Source: Demequina aurantiaca
GTDB lineage: Bacteria; Actinomycetota; Actinomycetes; Actinomycetales; Demequinaceae
NCBI RefSeq assembly: GCF_000975135.1
Contig: NZ_BBRF01000001.1
Location: 1,552,380-1,616,379, forward strand
DNA: 64,000 nucleotides
Reading direction: 5' to 3'
Made by a program: the position numbers and the translations under genes
The notes under the pieces: generated by a model
Told to the model about the DNA's origin: nothing
Seen by the model: the letters and a program-made list of their open reading frames with translations, nothing else
The model's database searches: none
In this document: positions 43,540-52,596 of the stretch, one piece after another
Layout of the letters: the number at the start of each line of letters is the position of its first letter
Position numbering within the stretch: position 1 is the first letter of the stretch

Positions 43540-45488
43540 CAGCCGACGATCTCGTTCAGCAGGTCGTCAGTCTCTTCCTCAAGCGCGCGGATGTCGGCGC
43601 GGATCTCGTCGAGGGTGCGCATCGGTGTGGGCTTATAGAAGTGGCGGGTGAAGCTCACCTCGTAACCAATCTTGGTTTTGGAGTCGTCGATCCACGCATC
43701 GGCCGCGTAGGGGTGGACCTCGCGCGCGACGAAAGCCTCTATACCGTTCGCGTACTGGCCCGCGGGCTCGGTCAGAGGCACCTGCTCGGTGTCGCTGAGA
43801 TCGCTGTCGCGCTCGTACTCCACCACGCGCGTCTTGCCCGCGATCTCGATCTCGAATAGTCCGCGCATCGGGTCTGCTGCCGTGCCCACCCTATGAACCT
43901 TCTTGGTGACGGCGGGAGCATCGGCCGATCGTTTGGAGGTTTCCTTGAGCGCCTTGATCTCGGCTGCCTTGTAGACCCGGCCGGGCTCGGCATCGGCCAA
44001 ACGTAGAGGCCTGTCGACCGCAACCTTGTAGTAGCCAAAGTCGGCGTTGGAGAAGACCTTGGAGACGTCGGCATCGGCCTCGTCAAAGGCGTGGAAGGCC
44101 TCCATGATCTGCTCGATATTGGCGGTGGAGACTTCGCAGTTCTTGCTGCCCAGGTTCTTGCGCAGCGGCGTGAACCACTTGGTGGCGTCGATGAGCTGAA
44201 CCTTGCCCTTGCGGCGCTCCTGCTTGCGGTTGCTCACCACCCAGATGTAGGTGGCGATGCCCGTGTTGTAGAAGAGGTTGAGGGGCAGCGCGACGATCGC
44301 CTCGAGGTGGTCATTCTCGATGACGTAGCGACGGATGTTGGACTCGCCTTGGCCGGCGTCGCCCGTGAAGAGGCTGCTGCCGTTGTGAATCTCCGCGATG
44401 CGGCTACCCGTAGGGGTGTTGTGCTTCATCTTCGCGATCAGGTTGGCGAGGAAGAGCATCTGGCCGTCGCTGGACCGGGTGACGAGGCTGAACTCTGAGT
44501 CTCCCGCGTGAGTGACCTTGAAGCGGGGGTCGGTGATGTTCTTGGCGCCGCCCATGCGCTCCTGGTCGGTCTTCCACGACTTGCCGTACGGAGGGTTGGA
44601 GAGCATGAAGTCGAACTCCATGTTGCCGAACGCGTCATTGGACAGGGTGCTGTACTCGGGCCCGCCCTTGATGTTGTCCGCCGCGCGACCGTCTCCCTTG
44701 AGGATTAGGTCGGCTTTGGCGATGGCGTAGGTCTCAGCGTTGATCTCCTGGCCGTAGAGGTGGGTGGAGAGCTTCTTGTCGCCGGTGAGTTCGTTGAGGG
44801 TGTCCTCGGCGACGGTGAGCATTCCGCCGGTTCCCATGGCTCCGTCATACAGGAGATAGGTGCCCTCGGGGACGGTGTCGGCGATTGGTTCGAACATGAG
44901 GCGGGTCATGAGCTTGACGACGTCGCGAGGGGTCCAGTGCTCGCCGGCCTCCTCGTTGTTGGCCTCGTTGAACTTGCGCACCAGTTCCTCGAAGACGCTG
45001 CCCATGCCGTGATTGTCGAGGGCGTCTGGGGAGAGGTCTACCGACGGGTCGAGGAACTTCTCGATAAGGGTGCCCAGGGCGTCCGCTTTGGTGAGGCGGG
45101 GGATCTGATTGCGAAACTCGAAGTTCTCGAGAATCTCCTGGACGTTGGGGGAGAAGCCATCGAGGTAGGCCTCGAAGTCTTGGCGAAGCTGCGCTTGGCT
45201 GGTGGCCGATCGGAGGTCCTTGAGCGTGAACTGGCTGGTGTTGTAGAAGTCCTGCTGGGCTGCCTGGCGGAGCGGGGCGTCTTGGTTGGTGATGCCTGCG
45301 TTGTCGAGGCTTGTCTTTGCTTGCAGGACTTGTGCTTTGGTGGGTACGAGGACCGCGTCGAGGCGACGCAGGACGACCATAGGGAGAATGACGTCGCGGT
45401 ACTTGCCGCGGACGTACAGGTCGCGGAGGACGTCATCCGCGATGGACCAGATGAGGGACGCCATGCGGGCGTTGGTGGTGGCGTTCAT
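43539..45488 (-). CDS. hsdM: Type I DNA methyltransferase subunit M
   Basis: This 649-aa N6-adenine methyltransferase has an N-terminal helical HsdM_N-type domain, AdoMet motif I DGAMGTGGM (215-223) and catalytic NPPY at 298-301. It is longer than many HsdM proteins, with a C-terminal extension of about 130 residues rich in Lys/Glu/Asp. The ATG at 45486-45488 has a GAGGAG ribosome site. It is the first gene of the operon hsdM-hsdS-hsdR-membrane protein, so methylation is made first. Confidence 0.96.
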   Translation of the reverse strand: MNATTNARMASLIWSIADDVLRDLYVRGKYRDVILPMVVLRRLDAVLVPTKAQVLQAKTSLDNAGITNQDAPLRQAAQQDFYNTSQFTLKDLRSATSQAQLRQDFEAYLDGFSPNVQEILENFEFRNQIPRLTKADALGTLIEKFLDPSVDLSPDALDNHGMGSVFEELVRKFNEANNEEAGEHWTPRDVVKLMTRLMFEPIADTVPEGTYLLYDGAMGTGGMLTVAEDTLNELTGDKKLSTHLYGQEINAETYAIAKADLILKGDGRAADNIKGGPEYSTLSNDAFGNMEFDFMLSNPPYGKSWKTDQERMGGAKNITDPRFKVTHAGDSEFSLVTRSSDGQMLFLANLIAKMKHNTPTGSRIAEIHNGSSLFTGDAGQGESNIRRYVIENDHLEAIVALPLNLFYNTGIATYIWVVSNRKQERRKGKVQLIDATKWFTPLRKNLGSKNCEVSTANIEQIMEAFHAFDEADADVSKVFSNADFGYYKVAVDRPLRLADAEPGRVYKAAEIKALKETSKRSADAPAVTKKVHRVGTAADPMRGLFEIEIAGKTRVVEYERDSDLSDTEQVPLTEPAGQYANGIEAFVAREVHPYAADAWIDDSKTKIGYEVSFTRHFYKPTPMRTLDEIRADIRALEEETDDLLNEIVG

Positions 45489-45982
45489 GTGGTGAAACTC
45501 CTCAGCGTGGATGCCGCGACTGTGCGGCGTCCTGTGGACATCGGTGGTGGTCTGTCGTTCATCCTATTGGGGGTGGGTGACACGCGGGCGCGCGGACGTA
45601 CAGCCGGTAGTCCATGGGACGTTCCGCGAAACTGGTCGGCTTTGGCGTTTCGGGGAACTAGCGTTGCAGGACTTTGTCGATGTCGTGCTCGGGCGCCGGT
45701 GTGGGTTGCCTATAGCCCTGGCCGACATCAAGTATGGCCTCTTCTACATCGTCAACTTGCCTGCCGGCCGCTAAGTCTGACCAGTAAGTCGGGAAGGCGA
45801 CGTACGTTGCGTAGCGATCCGCATGTTCCGCAGCGCAGGAGGCTCCAAACTATGACCCCACAATCATCTGCGAAGGGCCTCGAAATCGCATCGCGATAAC
45901 TGAGGCAGTCGGCAACTCTTATGACACGACGCCCGAAGAGGCCGCGTGAGAGTCCAGCGCACGGCAAAGCCCCGAAAGACCA
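45489..45982. other. Intergenic region upstream of hsdM
   Basis: No supported gene in these 494 bp between the hsd operon and the OLD nuclease gene, which lies upstream on the same strand. It must hold the hsdM promoter; TAGGAT near 45563-45568 (minus strand) is a weak -10 candidate. No clear hairpin terminator for the OLD gene was found. Confidence 0.4.
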
Positions 45983-47860
45983 CTACGATTCGCGGGTAAG
46001 TGCACTCAGCATCCTCATTGCATCGGCCAAATCCGCTGGCACATCGGATGCATTTGCAAGATGCTTCACTATTTCGTTCATCATTGCGGGCTTTGTGCGC
46101 GGGCCGTTCTCGGACCCGTTGCCGAGCATCAATAGCACATCGGATGAAAACTTGACGCCCTCCCGGTGCACCGAGAAATCGCTATTCGCCCAATCCTTGC
46201 CATCAACACGCCGCCACACAGAATTGGCGACTGAAGCCCACGTCGCGTCGGAGAACAGGTCTTCAAGTTCTAATTTGCCTAGGTATGTTACGTCTACCAA
46301 TGGGTCGATTCCAACCCTTCTTAGCATGTTGGGCCTGAACATCCTCTTCGTGCTGTCTTGGGCCTTTGTGTCGGCGTCGATAACTAAATGGACTGTGCGG
46401 CCCAGTTTCTTGAGATGACCGGCTACCTTAATCGCGCCTTCATTTCCGTCTGCCGCCATAAGCACGAGTCCGACTGACTGCAACGGAAGGCCCACTACAA
46501 GCCTGAACAGCACGGGAAAGCACTGCTGCTCTGTAGCACCCTCGACTACGACGAAGCATTGCTCGTGTAGCAATACACTATTCCTGAGACCCATCGCCGA
46601 CGAGACATCTGACAGGTACGTAGCGATGTCGCGATCCTCAGTTCCGATCAGCCGGTCGACTCGCGTTAGCCCCGCCTCAAGTCCGAAGTGGGCGACATCG
46701 CTGATGTCTACTCGATCAATGAGATTTAGCGAGTGAGTTGCGACAACCATTCGGACATTTTCGCGCGAGCACTGGAGATGGAACAGGTCCATCAGTCGCC
46801 GCTGGCGACCGTAGTCGAGGTGTGTGTCTGGCTCGTCATAGGCAATGACGACACCGGGATCGTCTGGGTCAGATCCGCCGAGGATCTTAGATGACCATTC
46901 CCACACAGCCAACGTAACAAGACGTTTTCGCCCCGCGCCGGACTGCGCTAAAGATACGGTCGCGTTGCCCTCGCGCCCAGCGCTGAAGTCGACATTCTTG
47001 AAGCTCTCCGTTAGCGACACTGATGGGGCAATCTCAAGACTCGTGAGGTCGTCAACGGAAGTAAGTACATGTTCCTTGAGATCTTCAATCTCTTTCGCCA
47101 GCATTGCGTTCAGGTTCGATTCAATTGTGGCGATGCTGTCTCGAACTGACGGTTCGGCCATGTGAACCTTGAAGCTCGCCGCAAGCGCAGTTCTCACGTC
47201 GGCGGCAGGATCCGGCTCCGCAGTGCTCGAGAACAACACAAAGCGCGGCAATCGCTCCAACACCGTTTTCGGGCACTCGGCCCAATCGGTGGACTTCTTG
47301 GCTGCAGTGGCCGCAGCGCGGAGCGGCTCCAAGAAACTCGTCTTGGTGTTGGCCGGTCCCGTTGGGGCAATCCCTAGTTCATGGCACCGCTTCTTCAATT
47401 CGGTGAGTGACAAGTTCTCGAAGCCTCGAAGTCGTTCTTCGAGAGGGAACTCGCCCTCCAGTTCATACCGCGGGGCGCAACCGCGCTCTACAGATCGGCG
47501 CAAACGTAGCCGCTTTGCCAATTCGAGAGACGCGACCTCGCTATCTCGAAGTTGGAAGGTTCCAGTAACCGCGACTCGGGGGACCGGGCCCATCGGAAGC
47601 GCATCGTTGCCGTTTAATCCTCGTGCAACCATTGTGGCTTCGGCGTCGAGGTCTTCGTCTGAGTTTCCCTCCGTGACGTCAAACCTTGTGTAGTCGTGCT
47701 CCCCAATCAACCCTTCGCCGAGCAAGAACCCGAGAGCCCGCAGCGACGCGCTCTTCCCTGCGTCGTTGTGGCCCGTGAGAATCGCTGGCTTACCCACAGG
47801 GATGTTCTTTACATCTGCGAGCGCGCGATAGCCCTCTACGTCAAAATGAACGAGATCCAT
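45983..47860 (-). CDS. OLD-family ATPase/TOPRIM nuclease
   Basis: This 625-aa protein has Walker A GHNDAGKS (30-37), an ABC-type signature region (AQSGAGRKRLV) and Walker B/D-loop (VVIAYDEPDTHLD). A C-terminal TOPRIM domain follows (VVVEGATEQQCFPVLF, then VLMAADGNEG and VIDADTK), carrying the metal-binding Glu/Asp. This SMC-like ATPase plus TOPRIM layout defines OLD nucleases; relatives include Gabija GajA and other phage-defence proteins. No UvrD-like GajB partner is next to it. A KTSC gene 29 bp upstream is probably in the same operon. Confidence 0.9.
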   Translation of the reverse strand: MDLVHFDVEGYRALADVKNIPVGKPAILTGHNDAGKSASLRALGFLLGEGLIGEHDYTRFDVTEGNSDEDLDAEATMVARGLNGNDALPMGPVPRVAVTGTFQLRDSEVASLELAKRLRLRRSVERGCAPRYELEGEFPLEERLRGFENLSLTELKKRCHELGIAPTGPANTKTSFLEPLRAAATAAKKSTDWAECPKTVLERLPRFVLFSSTAEPDPAADVRTALAASFKVHMAEPSVRDSIATIESNLNAMLAKEIEDLKEHVLTSVDDLTSLEIAPSVSLTESFKNVDFSAGREGNATVSLAQSGAGRKRLVTLAVWEWSSKILGGSDPDDPGVVIAYDEPDTHLDYGRQRRLMDLFHLQCSRENVRMVVATHSLNLIDRVDISDVAHFGLEAGLTRVDRLIGTEDRDIATYLSDVSSAMGLRNSVLLHEQCFVVVEGATEQQCFPVLFRLVVGLPLQSVGLVLMAADGNEGAIKVAGHLKKLGRTVHLVIDADTKAQDSTKRMFRPNMLRRVGIDPLVDVTYLGKLELEDLFSDATWASVANSVWRRVDGKDWANSDFSVHREGVKFSSDVLLMLGNGSENGPRTKPAMMNEIVKHLANASDVPADLADAMRMLSALTRES

Positions 47861-47889
47861 GACTACCGCAGCTCTTGAGTTCTGTCCGC

Positions 47890-48132
47890 CTAGGCGAGTT
47901 TCTGGTTCGGGTACTTTTTTATTGCATTCGCAATCGCTTTGCTCACGTATCCAGAGGATCGGACCTCGGCGATAACACTTGAAGGCACGCCCAAGTACTC
48001 GTAAGTAGCCCCCGCGGTGAAGACTACGTACGCTGACTTCGTTTCGACGTCATACGCCCACGAAACGGTGTTGCCTGTCTTGCTGTCACTGACAGGCCAC
48101 ACATCTAGGTGCGCTGGGATTCTCCCTCTCAC
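47890..48132 (-). CDS. KTSC-domain protein
   Basis: This 80-aa protein has the KTSC-type core: SWAYDVETKSAYVVFTAGAT, then YEYLGVPSSVIAEVRSSGYV and a C-terminal SKAIANAIKKYP. The KTSC domain is small, often linked to lysyl-tRNA-synthetase or phage-related genes, and has no settled function. The start is GTG at 48130-48132 with an AGAGGA ribosome site. It precedes the OLD nuclease gene by 29 bp on the same strand. Confidence 0.75.
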   Translation of the reverse strand: MRGRIPAHLDVWPVSDSKTGNTVSWAYDVETKSAYVVFTAGATYEYLGVPSSVIAEVRSSGYVSKAIANAIKKYPNQKLA

Positions 48133-48662
48133 AATTCCTCTTTCACTAGTGGCTACTCGTCCTATGGTTGCACGCGAGTGCGTGACCCAGGGATAGAGAA
48201 CCCTGGCGCCGCTCGAAGGTCACGAGCACTATCGCGACTCCAACTGACTACGGTTAACTGGGAAAACCGACTTAAACCGCCCTCGGGGCAACGAAAACCC
48301 ATCCTCGAGTTTGACGAACTGAGGACGGGTGCTCCGCCAGCACAGTGATGCGCACGGATCGGAAGTGCTCCTTGGGGGCGGATCGACCTAGAGCATTTCA
48401 TCGCCCAACCGGACTTCTTTCGCGTCGCAGCGCCACGACCTCAGCGAGCAGTGACTCCGCCACTTCCCAAGCCGTCCACCGCTCGAACCATGATCGATGC
48501 AACCCCGTGTGGGATGCCGCTAGACCAGGTGCGTCGTCATCTGGGTATTTTCTTGCCAGCGCCTTTTCGAACCAAACGGCGCATTCGTTGCCCACATGGA
48601 CGGCCTCGCCTTTATTTCATCCACGCGCCGAAACCTGCTCATAGAGGCTACGCGCATGATCA
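48133..48662. other. Mostly non-coding stretch, one doubtful small frame
   Basis: Apart from the doubtful 65-aa frame at 48398-48595 nothing coding is supported. CCAGGG-N8-CCCTGG (48187-48206) is a perfect 6-bp inverted repeat in the upstream region of the KTSC gene. Confidence 0.4.
48398..48595 (-). CDS. Possible 65-aa hypothetical protein
   Basis: GTG-initiated frame reading ECAVWFEKALARKYPDDDAP, ending LRRERSPVGR. It has a plausible helical, charged composition. There is no good ribosome site and a stop lies nine codons upstream. It could be the remnant of a longer gene. Reported with low confidence. Confidence 0.3.
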   Translation of the reverse strand: MGNECAVWFEKALARKYPDDDAPGLAASHTGLHRSWFERWTAWEVAESLLAEVVALRRERSPVGR

Positions 48663-48679
48663 TCATCGACGCCGCCCAA

Positions 48680-49376
48680 CTAGTTGAAATGAACCGCCAA
48701 CGACTTTAACGCGACGCTCCAGCGGGCCTTCAGCTTCATCAGACTTGAAAGAGTGACCCTTCCCTGGGCAACCCTCCTCCGGATCCTTCAGAATCGAGTC
48801 GCCAGGCATTAGGAACGCCGACGCAAAGCGGTGCGCCCGGCGCTCTACGCGACGAGACTCGCCCGAGTCCGTTGGAGGAGGGCAGCCCGAGTGTAAAAGC
48901 AGGTGACCAAGTCCGTGAGCGACAGTAGACCGCTGACGATCGCCCGGAAGGTCCGCGTCCGGACGACCGACGCGCATTACGGGAATCTCCGCAACTTGCC
49001 TCAACATGCCGAGATGCCGCCCACGTTCGCTCTCGAGAGGCAACACGATAGCCCCGAGACGTTCCACCGCGCGGGTGATGTCTAGGATTACACCACCTTC
49101 ATCAACCTGCGCCGCGCTACGAGCTACGATCACGAGCTCCTCGATCAAGTTGACGTCGTTCACGTCGTCGTCGAGCGTCGGGAATCGGTCCCGCACCTTT
49201 CGGAGCCCGAGCGTGTAAACCGCCTCGATAGCGACCAGCGTATGAGCCAAGTACCTGTCGACGATCTTCTTTGGTGCATCGGCGTACGCCCTCAGCCATG
49301 GACGAGTGTGACTCAGTGGCGCGGGCGTTCGAGGCAGGCTGTCAACGTCGCAAACTAAGGCTCGCGCAAGCGCGAA
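48680..49376 (-). pseudogene. Decayed ImmA/IrrE metallopeptidase
   Basis: The frame reads WLRAYADAPKKIVDRYLAHT...AVERLGAIVLPL...STVAHGLGHLLLHSG...AHRFASAFLMPGDSILKD. This is an ImmA/IrrE domain with HGLGH instead of HExxH, so the catalytic Glu is lost. After ...SILKDPEEG the family sequence continues in another frame (GRVTLSSLMKLKARWSVALK, ending HFN at TAG 48680-48682), showing a frameshift near 48770. No ATG or GTG exists at the 5' end, so the helix-turn-helix usually found there is lost. A palindrome TCGCGC-AA-GCGCGA lies at 49362-49375. Confidence 0.75.
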
Positions 49377-49456
49377 CTAGTCCGTGCGTAACCGAGTACT
49401 TTAATGGTGTCTTTTCGGAGAGGGCTACAGGCAAGCGGATTTGAATGAAAATTCGA

Positions 49457-51574
49457 TCAATTACAGTTGGATTCGAGTGCGCAGTAGACTCCTACGGAGT
49501 CTGCCCCAAACGCTAGCATTCCGGCAATTGTCACTAGGAGGATGGCCCAGTAGGATCTACTTTCAGAAAGGCACCACCGCCAGCCAGCAAGAATCGATCC
49601 AAAGAATGTTCCTCCGCTAACAATCTTTATAATTGGAGCGACATCAAAATAGAGGACGGCAATGAAGCCCGCCAGCATCAGCAGAGACGAGCACACGGAA
49701 AGCAGCAACCGCGTGAATCGTCGTTGACTCCATGCGTATTTATCGCTGAGCTTGGCTAGTTCCGCAGTCTGAGTTGCTGCTGACGCACGGGCGCTCGCGG
49801 CCTCATTATCGGCGTGTTGGGCAGCCGCCTTCGCCGCGAGAACATTCTGCTCAGCGTTGGTCCTCCTGCGCCTTTCGCTAACCAACTCTTGATTTTTAAG
49901 CCACTCGATTCTCTTAACCCGTGATTCAAGTACCTCAGAAGCAAGTGAGGCCCCCGATCGCTTGTGTCCGGCCTCGTCCAAGACCGAGTTTAGAGAGAGC
50001 TGCGCGAGCCTGAAGTCCATCTCGGAGCCTCCTCGTTCCGGCGAAAGTTGCCGCGCGAGGTCCATCGCTACATCCGCTGGAAAGCGCGCGGGTAGTAGAA
50101 GCATTGCCTCATCAATTAGCTGGCTTGCAGCTGCTTGGGCAAGGTCCACGATGCTAGTAGGCTCGATAGACGCGGAATGCAGCGTCGACCACTGAGCCAA
50201 CGTAAGTGCGAGCGGGATGCTGTCGGATGCTTCAACGGCCGCGTATGCAGGTGAGACATGTTTGTCCGAAGTTACAATCCAACCCCCGGGCCAAGTCTTG
50301 CCTTTCTCGCGACGACGACGACGCGCGACCATCGCCATAGAATTGGCATCGCGTTGCAGCACCTCATCGGACCGAGTACGTCCGGTACCGAGATCTCTTC
50401 GCAGCGCTCGCTCGAAAAGCTCAACGGACGACTGATCGCGGTCATTGCCATGTGGTCGCACCTCGACCCCGAGGCGTTCCAACGTCTCGCGCATTTCGTT
50501 GGATGCTGAAATCATATCGTCGAGGCTTGAGTACGTTCCGTCCCGGAGACCTTCGACGCAGTAGCTTGGAAGCTGATCTTCAACCAATGATGCATACCAT
50601 TCATTGCGCACGCCGTTTTCGTGAGCTTCAGTGAAAGCACGCTTGATTCTTGGTACTTCGCGTTCTATAAGCTGAGATAGTTCATCGAGTGAATGCTCGC
50701 AGACGACTAATTCCCAACCTGCTTGGACTGCCTGAGCGATGGTGAACTCGGCGGGTTTCAAGACCCGGCGCGGGCCAAGGAGGTCGACTAGTACAGGAGT
50801 GTCGATGAGTGCCCGTTGACCAACGGGTTTGCCAAGCCTGCTTCGAGCGGCGGCACCATCTCGGCCCGCCACGTACGAGTGGAGGACGCACCCAACCGTG
50901 ATATGCGACACAAGTTCATTGCCAAAAGTGTCGAGTGGGTCTAACGCTGCCACCGCAAGAGATTTGAGGAAGTCGACATCGGAACTGTTGCTTAGCTTGT
51001 TTTCGAGGGACTGAATAACAAGTTTCGGATCAAGTCCGCGCGGGCTAAGAGTGTCTCGACCGACCCTACCGATTTGGCCCATGTACGCGTCCTGTGATGC
51101 CTGGATACCCTCAACGAGTGAGCGCACAAGCGCGTCGAGCCAAAGCTCGGCTTTGTCGAGATCGATCTCGATCCGGAGTCCCACCCATGCGCGCACGACT
51201 ATCTCTTTGCAAGTTTGTTCTCTGATGCCGGTGACCCAAGTTTCATGCCGGGCGACATCTTCAAGACCTGTCGCAGTTAGCGCCCACAGGCTTTCCTGGA
51301 GGCCTTGCTCTTGGTGGACGTGCCGAAGTTCTTTGCCTAGTAATAGCGCACGTTCGATATCGGCCTGAGATGTTCTAGAGCCAGGCCAAATCTGAGCGAC
51401 TACCTCATGCAGGTCAGTAGCGGACTTGCTTCCTGGTCGCAATGCATGGCAGATAGCGGACAGTATGAGATCAGCTGTTGTCGATGCTCGACGAGAGTCG
51501 ACCAATTCGTGGACAGCACTAACAAACGCGAAATCCGTTTGATTGGGACTCGATAGCATCTCAGCGGTTGTCAT
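49457..51574 (-). CDS. Membrane-anchored PIN-like nuclease candidate
   Basis: This is a 705-aa protein. Residues 1-240 are helical and unrecognised. A PIN-like region spans about 255-440: ALIDTPVLVDLLG (D258), VVCEHSLDEL (E293), RDANSMAMVAR near 415 and GWIVTSDKH near 435, the usual spaced acidic residues. A long coiled coil (about 560-620) precedes two or three C-terminal membrane helices (about 628-650, 656-672 and 680-698). The gene is less GC-rich than the host genes. Start ATG at 51572-51574 with an AGGGGA site. It stands alone at the edge of the island. Confidence 0.65.
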   Translation of the reverse strand: MTTAEMLSSPNQTDFAFVSAVHELVDSRRASTTADLILSAICHALRPGSKSATDLHEVVAQIWPGSRTSQADIERALLLGKELRHVHQEQGLQESLWALTATGLEDVARHETWVTGIREQTCKEIVVRAWVGLRIEIDLDKAELWLDALVRSLVEGIQASQDAYMGQIGRVGRDTLSPRGLDPKLVIQSLENKLSNSSDVDFLKSLAVAALDPLDTFGNELVSHITVGCVLHSYVAGRDGAAARSRLGKPVGQRALIDTPVLVDLLGPRRVLKPAEFTIAQAVQAGWELVVCEHSLDELSQLIEREVPRIKRAFTEAHENGVRNEWYASLVEDQLPSYCVEGLRDGTYSSLDDMISASNEMRETLERLGVEVRPHGNDRDQSSVELFERALRRDLGTGRTRSDEVLQRDANSMAMVARRRRREKGKTWPGGWIVTSDKHVSPAYAAVEASDSIPLALTLAQWSTLHSASIEPTSIVDLAQAAASQLIDEAMLLLPARFPADVAMDLARQLSPERGGSEMDFRLAQLSLNSVLDEAGHKRSGASLASEVLESRVKRIEWLKNQELVSERRRRTNAEQNVLAAKAAAQHADNEAASARASAATQTAELAKLSDKYAWSQRRFTRLLLSVCSSLLMLAGFIAVLYFDVAPIIKIVSGGTFFGSILAGWRWCLSESRSYWAILLVTIAGMLAFGADSVGVYCALESNCN

Positions 51575-51718
51575 GCTTATCCCCTTTTACACTTTTGGAT
51601 TCCCGGTGATCTTCCGGTAGCTTTTTGAAATTTCCAATACCGTACCGTGTCGGAGCGATCCGCGTATGTCCTGCTTCAGGTGCCGCGTCTCGTCGTGCCT
51701 TCTGAGTAAGACTCGGTA

Positions 51719-52063
51719 ATGGGCCCGACTCCATTGGAAGAGCACCAAGTGAGCTTCGGAATCGACCTCGCCACGGTCGACCGTCTGCTGGTCTCTGAAT
51801 ACTCGATTCCATTGCAGCTTCGCATGCACGAGGACCTGGACGAGGGTGCTTACAGCGAGCTCACCGACGTGTTTGATCGGCTCACCGATCACTACGCCAA
51901 CCGAACAGATATGCCCAAGTGCCTGGCGCGACCTTTCGTGGACATCGGCACTGCCTTCTACTTCCAAGCGGGCGCTTACCCGGGCGATGAGCTCGAACGG
52001 ATCGAGGACGTGGGGAAGGAGTCGTCCCAGATGGGTCAGCGGTTGTATAGGGACAAGGACTGA
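51719..52063 (+). CDS. Hypothetical 114-aa protein
   Basis: This acidic protein reads MGPTPLEEHQVSFGIDLATV then an alpha-helical part including FDRLTDHYANRTDMPKCLAR and ending GQRLYRDKD. No family is recognised. An in-frame GTG at 51749 is an alternative start. Long minus-strand frames over it lack coding character. Confidence 0.45.
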   Translation: MGPTPLEEHQVSFGIDLATVDRLLVSEYSIPLQLRMHEDLDEGAYSELTDVFDRLTDHYANRTDMPKCLARPFVDIGTAFYFQAGAYPGDELERIEDVGKESSQMGQRLYRDKD

Positions 52064-52101
52064 AACGAGGGCCCGCCTACCCAAAAAGTGACTGCTCCCG
52101 T

Positions 52102-52356
52102 TCACTCTACGGCAGCATCGTAGGCCTTCCTGTTGCCTTGAACATCCCCCAAGTGATTGTGCGCCCAACCACGAATGTGACGTGTGGCCTGGTACAGCGA
52201 AGCGTCGAGTTCGGTGAGCGAGTAGGAGGTGGTCACCGGCACAGTAGGGACCACCTCGCGGGTGATGGGACCGTCGCGCTCCAGGGATCGCAGGATCTGG
52301 GTCTGCATCTTTTTGCCGACCCCGGCGATCAGGCGCGAGAGTTCTGAATAGCGCAT
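52102..52356 (-). pseudogene. Truncated HxlR-type transcription regulator
   Basis: The frame MRYSELSRLIAGVGKKMQTQ...LERDGPITREVVPTVPVTTS matches the recognition helix and wing of HxlR regulators. The N-terminal third (normally about 35 residues, including the conserved Trp-Lys) is missing. In-frame sequence upstream is unrelated, and the C-terminal part is atypical. The ATG happens to fall at the break, so a short product is possible, but a decayed gene is more likely. Confidence 0.55.
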
Positions 52357-52584
52357 TGCCTGAGGTTCGCCTGGATGCCCGGTCGTTATGGCGCACGTCT
52401 GAGGCAGAACATTGAGGGAACCGGGGTGTCGCTCTGTCCTGACGACATGGCGACCCTCGACGCTATCGGCGGCTTAGCGTATGGGAGTTAGAGGATCGGT
52501 GCGGTCTGCTACTGCTTTGGCTCAAATGTGGGACCCACTGTCGCAAGGCCGTACCAGCCTGCCCGCGCATAGGCTCCCTCCCGT

Positions 52585-52590
52585 CATAAT
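52585..52590 (+). promoter_or_regulatory. Candidate -10 (CATAAT), leaderless
   Basis: CATAAT ends 6 nt before the GTG start at 52597, and no Shine-Dalgarno sequence is present. Confidence 0.45.
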
Positions 52591-52596
52591 GATTTC

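Noticed and set aside
44760-45899. Plus-strand frame of 379 codons running past hsdM
   Set aside because: Antisense of hsdM; the part beyond the gene has no ribosome site or family match.
48133-48397. Possible RNA gene or att site
   Set aside because: Only one short inverted repeat is visible; no tRNA-like fold or matching direct repeat was found.
51587-52396. Minus-strand frame of 269 codons
   Set aside because: Overlaps a more plausible plus-strand gene and the HxlR remnant, with no family resemblance.
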